Origin: Sedimenticola_A endophacoides
GTDB lineage: Bacteria > Pseudomonadota > Gammaproteobacteria > Chromatiales > Chromatiaceae
Length of the DNA stretch: 10,650 nucleotides
Reading direction: 5' to 3'
Assembly: GCA_003062345.1 (NCBI GenBank)
Contig: PQCO01000088.1
Span: 1-10,650, forward strand
Part shown: piece after piece, positions 6,696 through 10,650 of the stretch
Numbering within the stretch: position 1 is the first letter of the stretch
How the letters are laid out: every line of letters begins with the position of its first letter
Notes under the pieces: generated by a model
The model's input: the letters and a program-made list of their open reading frames with translations, nothing else
Database searches by the model: none
Told to the model about the DNA's origin: nothing
Translations under genes and position numbers: made by a program

Positions 6696-8875
6696 GTGCC
6701 CTCCGGCTGTTCGTGCCGCTCCGGTACGGTGCAACTGCGGAAGAAGTCATAGTGTTCAATTGCCTCGACAATGCCCAGGGCCCCCGGCTGACGGGCGAGG
6801 TAGATATTTTCGGTGTCGAGCAGCGCCGCCAGCTCCTCGTTGTGGCGGTTGCCCACCACCACCGCCAGGGTGTTGCCGCGCATCATGTCTTCGTCGGCTC
6901 CCGAGCCGCCGGCCACCAGCACCCGCTCCAGGGGGATGCCCCAGCGCGCCGCCACGTAGCGTAGCGCCAGTCCCTTGGAGGCGCGGATCGGCAGCACGTC
7001 CAGGAACTGGCCGAAGGCGTGGACCACGTTTACCGATAGCTCCTCCTTGTGCAGCAGGGCGTTGATCTCCTCAATGGAGGGCGCGCGCTCCGCGTCGATG
7101 TAGTAGCTGATTTTGAAGTGGCTCTGCTCATGCTTCGATTGCAGTTTGAGACCCGGCACCTCACGCAGGGCACGCCGCACCAGATGGGGGGACCAGTGGT
7201 GGTCGATGTGGCGGGTCCAAGCGTTGTCGCGGGTCAGCTCCGGGGCGTAGTAGATCTCGGTGCCGCCGCTGGTGATCAGCAGGTCGGGCTCGGGGATGGC
7301 GTGACGGCGCATGATCTTCAGGGCCGAGTCGAGGCGCCGCCCGGTGGCGATGCCGAAGGTGGCGCACTTGCGGTTGGTGCGCATCAGCCGGATGAACTCG
7401 GGCAGGGCATCGAGATCACCCAACAGATTCTGGTCCAGGTCCGAGAAGATCGCCCGGTCGTGGTAGAGCATGGGGCGGCGGGTGGCCGGGGGGCGCACCA
7501 GCGGCTCGGTCTTGTCGATCACCGGCCGGATCAGGTTCAGGTAATTGGCGGCATGGGCCTGCCAGGAGTAGTGTTCTCGCACCCCCCTGAGTCCTTCCAC
7601 CGAGCGCTCCTGCCACCCCTCCCAGTCACTCAGGATCTCCAGCAGCGCGTCGGCGATCGACTCGTGGTCGAGGGGGTTGACCAGCAGTCCGTTTTGGCAG
7701 TTGGCAACGATGTCCCGGGGTCCGCCATCCTCGGTGGCGACGATCGGCAGACCGCTGGCGGCCGCTTCGATCAGGGTCAGGCCGAAGGGCTCGGTCAGTG
7801 CCGGATTGATGAATACGCCGCCGGAGGCAGTGGCCAGGCGGTAGAGCAGGGGTACCTCTTCGGGGGCGTGGTGCTTGGGATAGGCGACCTTGCCGTAGAG
7901 GTTATGGCGGTCGATCAGATAGAGGATATCGGTCAGCACCTCGCGGGCGCCGCTGTCGAGATCGCTGATATCCTCCCGGTTGCCGGCCACGATCACCAGG
8001 TTGGCGCATGCCTGCAGGTCCGGTGACTTGCCGTAGGCGATGAGCAGGGAGGCGATGTTCTTGCGTGCATCGGGGCGGGAGAGGGCGAGGATCAGCGGCT
8101 TTTCCGGTTCGCGCAGGAAGCGGCGCAGCTCCTCGGCCATGGCGCTCTGCCACTCGCTGCCGTCCGGGGGGTGAAAGCGCAACAGATCGGTACCGGGGGG
8201 GATCACCTGCATCTGCTCCGGCTGATAGTGGTCATAGAGGCCGTACTGGGCCTCGATCTCCTGGTAGGTACTGGTGATCACCCGCTCGGCCGACGCCAGG
8301 GTGGTCTCCTCCGCCTCGATTCGCCGTGCCATGTTATAGCGCTGTTCGATGGTCGGGGCATCCAGGCCGGCGGCGAGCAGGCGGCGGCGCTTGACCCGCC
8401 CCAGGGAGTGACCGGTATGTACCAGGGGGATACCGAGCTGACGGCTCAGCAGGCTGCCTGCGTAGCCGGCGTCCGCGTAGTGGCTGTGTAACAGATCGGG
8501 CGAATGGGGTTGTTCCTGGAGCCAGGTGCGGGTGTTGTCGGCGAAGGTGTCGAGGTGGTCCCAGAGTGCCTCTTTCGGCAGGTACTGGTCGGGCCCGGCC
8601 TCAATGCGTACGATCGTGACATTGTCGGCGATGGTTTCAACGGATTGGGCGTAATCGTCCGCCACGGCGGGGTCGCGTACCAGCCGGGTGATCAGCACCA
8701 CCCGCCGTACGCCGGACTGCCCCCCCAGCGCCTTGGCCAACTCCACCACATACGTGGTCTGGCCCCCGGTGTCGGCGTCGCGTCCGAGTTCCAGGTCGCT
8801 GCCCCGGATCAGTCCATGAACACTGATCAATGCCAGGAATACGCCCCGGCTCCCTTTCACCCCTGTTGCATCCAT
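6692..8875 (-). CDS. sps: Sucrose-phosphate synthase with C-terminal SPP-like domain
   Basis: This 727-aa enzyme makes sucrose-6-phosphate from UDP-glucose and fructose-6-phosphate. Residues 1 to about 455 are a GT-B glycosyltransferase of family GT4. It contains SVHGLIRGSDLELG, DADTGGQ (33-39), HSHYADAGYAG, HTGHSLGRVKR, ITSTYQEIEAQYG and the E-x7-E motif EPFGLTLIEA (Glu362, Glu370). Residues about 470-710 form a HAD domain like sucrose-phosphate phosphatase. Its motif I reads DLDQN (Asp479, Asp481, Asn483), with Asn replacing the usual Thr, so it is probably weak or non-catalytic, as in cyanobacterial SPS. There is no plant-type N-terminal regulatory extension. ATG at 8875 is taken as the start. 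TTG at 8881, only four bases after AGGGAG, is also possible; the same AGGGAG lies ten bases before the ATG. This is the first gene of the operon and overlaps spp. Confidence 0.94.
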   Translation of the reverse strand: MDATGVKGSRGVFLALISVHGLIRGSDLELGRDADTGGQTTYVVELAKALGGQSGVRRVVLITRLVRDPAVADDYAQSVETIADNVTIVRIEAGPDQYLPKEALWDHLDTFADNTRTWLQEQPHSPDLLHSHYADAGYAGSLLSRQLGIPLVHTGHSLGRVKRRRLLAAGLDAPTIEQRYNMARRIEAEETTLASAERVITSTYQEIEAQYGLYDHYQPEQMQVIPPGTDLLRFHPPDGSEWQSAMAEELRRFLREPEKPLILALSRPDARKNIASLLIAYGKSPDLQACANLVIVAGNREDISDLDSGAREVLTDILYLIDRHNLYGKVAYPKHHAPEEVPLLYRLATASGGVFINPALTEPFGLTLIEAAASGLPIVATEDGGPRDIVANCQNGLLVNPLDHESIADALLEILSDWEGWQERSVEGLRGVREHYSWQAHAANYLNLIRPVIDKTEPLVRPPATRRPMLYHDRAIFSDLDQNLLGDLDALPEFIRLMRTNRKCATFGIATGRRLDSALKIMRRHAIPEPDLLITSGGTEIYYAPELTRDNAWTRHIDHHWSPHLVRRALREVPGLKLQSKHEQSHFKISYYIDAERAPSIEEINALLHKEELSVNVVHAFGQFLDVLPIRASKGLALRYVAARWGIPLERVLVAGGSGADEDMMRGNTLAVVVGNRHNEELAALLDTENIYLARQPGALGIVEAIEHYDFFRSCTVPERHEQPEGT

Positions 8876-8950
8876 CGGCAATACACTCCCTTACTGCTGC
8901 TCCGCTTAATTCTAGTCCGCATTTCCCGCGGGCACAGGCGGTTCAGTTCC

Positions 8951-8969
8951 AACGGGCATCACGCCCGTT
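8951..8969. repeat. Perfect 7-bp palindrome, candidate operator
   Basis: AACGGGC (8951-8957) and GCCCGTT (8963-8969) are separated by five bases. On the plus strand four T follow, so it looks like a short intrinsic terminator, but no plus-strand gene ends here. On the minus strand no T-tract follows, so it would not terminate the PDC-sensor transcript. It sits about 58 bases upstream of the proposed sps transcription start. An operator is the simplest reading. Confidence 0.4.
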
Positions 8970-9011
8970 TTCCGCATGTGCCGGATTGCACGCCGCCCTG
9001 GGCAACGTGAT

Positions 9012-9027
9012 CGCCCGTTACTGGGCG
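9012..9027. repeat. Second CGCCCGTT half-site with inverted CGCCC/GGGCG
   Basis: CGCCCGTT recurs at 9012-9019, exactly 50 bp from the copy at 8962-8969. It is followed by GGGCG at 9023-9027, which forms a 5-bp inverted repeat with CGCCC. Fifty base pairs is close to five helical turns, so a bound regulator could sit on the same face of the DNA as at the first site. In a GC-rich genome this could be chance. Confidence 0.25.
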
Positions 9028-9104
9028 CTACGGATCCAGTGCCATTGTACCGGCACGGGGCGGACCAATGAAATGGATGGAAACCCGGGGGCTTGGGAGG
9101 TTTT

Positions 9105-10088
9105 CTACCTGGGTGTGCCAAACCAGAAGTCGGTGTTCTTGTCCAGGAACTCGTTGTAAGGCATGTAGTGGGAACCGTCGCAGGAGAAGTTCATGCCCAC
9201 CATGCCGTTGATGATATTGAGCGAGCCGGCCCGCAGGTAGATGTTCTCGTCGGCGAAACGCAGTTTGCTGAACATCTCGAACACCTCCGGGATCTGCTCC
9301 TGGGGCACCATGGCCCGCTCGTGGTAGGGGCGGCGGGGGTAAGCGAGGCAGATGTCGGGGTCGGTGACCTCGTCGATGTTCAGCAGATGGTAAATGAACG
9401 GATCGTCCGCCTGCCAGATGGTGGCGCGGCTGCTGGAGTAGTGGAGTTTGCCGTGGAACACGCCGTGCTCGCTCATCAATTCGTGCATGATCGGCAGTAC
9501 CTCGTCCAGGCGCGAGTCGAGCATGCTCTCGGCCCGGGTCTGCAGGAACAGCCCCCCGCGAATCGCCGGATCGCCCTTGATCTGGCGCCACACCTTGGGC
9601 TCGGCGTAGCTGGCGCCGGTGCGTGGTAGCTCGCGCAGGTCGAAGTCGGCGCCGAGAAAGCCGATGTGCTCTCCCTGGCCGTTGCGTATCACCTGAATGG
9701 CGGTCAGCGATGGCCTTTTGTTATTACAGCTGATATAGGCCTGGGAGAGCTTGAAGTCGGTGGTTCCGACGATCCCCTGCATGTAGGGGCGGGTGCTGCG
9801 GTCGCGCCCGAAGTGGGTCGCGTCGCGCCCTGTCTGGCTGATGTTGTCGGTCACCTGCACTCCGCCACGGTCCATGACGTAGAGATGCTTGCAGAAGGTG
9901 AAACCGGGCAGGGCGCTGCTCAGCACCCCTTCGAGCAGGACACGCTCGTCGAGGATTCCTGAACAGTCGTTGGCGAGCTCATGCATCGCCTTGCCGAGTA
10001 CACCGGTGAGCATTTTCCGCTGTTGCAGGACACTCTCTTTTGCAGGCTGCAGTTGGTCGGTTCCGGCATGCCATGTGGTACCGCGCAA
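9105..10088 (-). CDS. Soluble PDC/Cache sensor-domain protein
   Basis: The protein is up to 327 aa, with no signal peptide, membrane segment or recognisable output domain. Residues about 65-170 look like a PDC (Cache) ligand-sensing fold: YVMDRGGVQVTDNIS, then GRDRSTRPYMQG, SQAYISCNNKRPSLTA and HIGFLGADFDLREL. In Cache domains the equivalent RPYF/Y and D-G-x-x-G-x-x-G-x-D pattern line the ligand pocket. Residues about 190-327 are a second, unassigned region (VFHGKLHYSSSRATIW, ADENIYLRAGSLN, GMVGMNFSCDG) ending in DFWFGTPR. Cache domains usually sit in the periplasm on receptors, so a free-standing cytosolic copy must act through a partner. The start is uncertain. TTG at 10088 gives the longest form but has no ribosome binding site; ATG at 10013 (302 aa) would trim an N-terminal helix. 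It lies upstream of the sucrose operon on the same strand. Confidence 0.72.
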   Translation of the reverse strand: MRGTTWHAGTDQLQPAKESVLQQRKMLTGVLGKAMHELANDCSGILDERVLLEGVLSSALPGFTFCKHLYVMDRGGVQVTDNISQTGRDATHFGRDRSTRPYMQGIVGTTDFKLSQAYISCNNKRPSLTAIQVIRNGQGEHIGFLGADFDLRELPRTGASYAEPKVWRQIKGDPAIRGGLFLQTRAESMLDSRLDEVLPIMHELMSEHGVFHGKLHYSSSRATIWQADDPFIYHLLNIDEVTDPDICLAYPRRPYHERAMVPQEQIPEVFEMFSKLRFADENIYLRAGSLNIINGMVGMNFSCDGSHYMPYNEFLDKNTDFWFGTPR

Positions 10089-10150
10089 TGGGGGCGTGCC
10101 CCGGAAGCCGCCATGCTACGTCAAAACCGGGCCGATATCCATGCGCTGCG

Positions 10151-10534
10151 CTAGTCGCCCAGACGCTGGGCCCAGGCGGCGCCGGCACCGGCGCTGAAGT
10201 CGAGGACGGCCGCCGGGTAGAGGCCCCAGGCGAGTACCAGCAGGGCGAACAGGCTGACCAGGGCCAGTTCGCGCCGTTGCAGGTCGACGGCGCCGGCAAT
10301 CACCTCGCCGCGGGCCTGACCGAGAAACGCGCGGCGGTAGATGTCGAGAAAGTAGGCGGCGCCCACCACCAGTCCGAACAGTGCCGCCAGCCCGGCCCCG
10401 GTGTGGGTCTGCAGGGCGCTGAGGATGATCAGCAGCTCGGCGGGGAAGCCGCTGGTGCCCGGTACGCCCATCGCCGCCAGTCCGAACAGGAAGAAAAACA
10501 GGGTCAGCAGCGGCATGCTGTCGCTAACCGCCAT
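10151..10534 (-). pseudogene. NuoM-like proton-translocating subunit, C-terminal fragment
   Basis: About 127 residues match the last quarter of the NuoM/MrpD-type antiporter subunit of NADH-quinone oxidoreductase (normally about 490-510 aa). The transmembrane segment PLLTLFFFLFGLAAMGV leads into the family signature GVPGTSGFPAELL. Two more membrane helices follow (LAALFGLVVGAAYFLDIYRR and LALVSLFALLVLAWGLYP). Upstream of the ATG at 10534 there is no ribosome binding site. The frame runs only to an in-frame TAA at 10597-10595, and this stretch has no NuoM-like sequence. Homology seems to stop near 10523, just where an inverted repeat begins. The rest of the gene is therefore either missing or lies beyond an insertion outside the window. 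It could instead belong to a hydrogenase-4 or Mrp-type relative. The C-terminus and stop (TAG at 10153-10151) look natural. Confidence 0.7.
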
Positions 10535-10558
10535 GGAGAGCGAAGCGAAGGCGGTTAG
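10524..10558. repeat. Perfect 9-bp inverted repeat, REP/MITE-like
   Basis: CTAACCGCC (10524-10532) and GGCGGTTAG (10550-10558) are perfect complements around a 17-base loop containing GCGAAGCGAA. The palindrome begins where similarity of the minus-strand frame to NuoM ends. Its shape (short GC-rich stem, small loop) resembles REP-type extragenic palindromes. Whether it is repeated in the genome cannot be seen here. Confidence 0.45.
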
Positions 10559-10650
10559 TCCCCGATAGGCGTAGGCGCGGTTGTATGGCCGCAGTTACGA
10601 CCGATAGGGAGTGACGTAGGGCATACAAATAGCGCATCCGACACGCCGTA
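10559..10650. repeat. Non-coding tail with further short repeats
   Basis: No coding signal is seen to the right edge. TTGTATG (10581-10587) and CATACAA (10622-10628) form an imperfect inverted repeat, with two further pairs after one mismatch. CCGATAGG occurs at 10562-10569 and again at 10601-10608. The last bases (GTAGGGCATACAAATAGCGC and beyond) have the look of the common proteobacterial intergenic palindromes with GTAGGG...GCGCATCC. This supports a mobile or repetitive insertion next to the broken nuoM, but the limits are unknown. Confidence 0.35.

Larger units (their letters stand above)
8882..9104 (-). promoter_or_regulatory. Intergenic control region upstream of sps
   Basis: This 223-bp gap has no supported gene. 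On the minus strand a TAGAAT box (8914-8909, five of six to -10) would start transcription near 8902, about 27 nt before the sps ATG. No good -35 lies at 16-18 bases, which suggests an activated or alternative-sigma promoter. Upstream of it are the palindrome at 8951-8969 and a related half-site at 9012-9019. An AGGGAG ribosome binding site lies at about 8891-8886. The function is inferred from position. Confidence 0.38.

Noticed and set aside
8951..8973. Intrinsic terminator upstream of sps
   Set aside because: The T-run is on the plus strand, where no gene ends. On the transcribed minus strand there is no T-tract.
10534..10594. Treating the nuoM fragment as a complete 127-aa small membrane protein
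   Set aside because: No ribosome binding site precedes the ATG at 10534, and the fragment begins in the middle of the NuoM domain.

Overview
The window is high-GC proteobacterial DNA. Gene content points to a gammaproteobacterium, perhaps a halophilic or haloalkaliphilic sulfur-oxidising or methanotrophic type. The clues are a sucrose-synthesis operon of the kind used for osmoprotection, an RhdA-type rhodanese with a CQTHHR loop, and a NuoM-like fragment. The lineage is an inference, because no marker gene is present.

Layout: (1) One plus-strand gene near the left edge (88-1005) encodes a cytosolic GGDEF diguanylate cyclase. Its start codon lies in the loop of a perfect 9-bp inverted repeat. 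(2) It converges on a minus-strand block. Reading leftwards, this holds an RhdA-like rhodanese (2491-1679) and then a membrane-anchored SCO1/SenC-like protein with no cysteine at all (about 1682-1077). (3) The centre is a four-gene sucrose operon on the minus strand: sucrose-phosphate synthase (8875-6692), sucrose-phosphate phosphatase (6695-5838), a PfkB fructokinase (5841-4966) and sucrose synthase (4969-2564). Every junction is a 4-nt start/stop overlap (ATGA, GTGA, ATGA), so the four genes are almost certainly translated as one coupled unit. (4) A 220-bp gap upstream of the operon carries a candidate -10 box and a perfect hairpin/operator-like palindrome. One half-site of the palindrome recurs exactly 50 bp away. 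(5) Next is a soluble PDC/Cache sensor-domain protein (10088-9105). (6) The right edge holds only the C-terminal quarter of a NuoM-like proton-pumping antiporter subunit. It is cut off by palindromic, REP/MITE-looking sequence and a stop codon.

How the genes work together: SPS makes sucrose-6-phosphate from UDP-glucose and fructose-6-phosphate, and SPP removes the phosphate. Sucrose synthase interconverts sucrose + UDP with UDP-glucose + fructose, and fructokinase returns fructose to the hexose-phosphate pool. The operon can therefore both build and recover sucrose, which fits a compatible solute or carbon store that is turned over. The diguanylate cyclase, rhodanese/SCO pair and PDC sensor have no obvious biochemical link to sucrose. 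No mobile-element gene, tRNA, rRNA or CRISPR array was seen, and no clearly novel multi-gene system. The most unusual items are the cysteine-free SCO-like protein, the start-codon hairpin of the cyclase, the operator-like repeats before sps, and the truncated nuoM with its palindromic flank.
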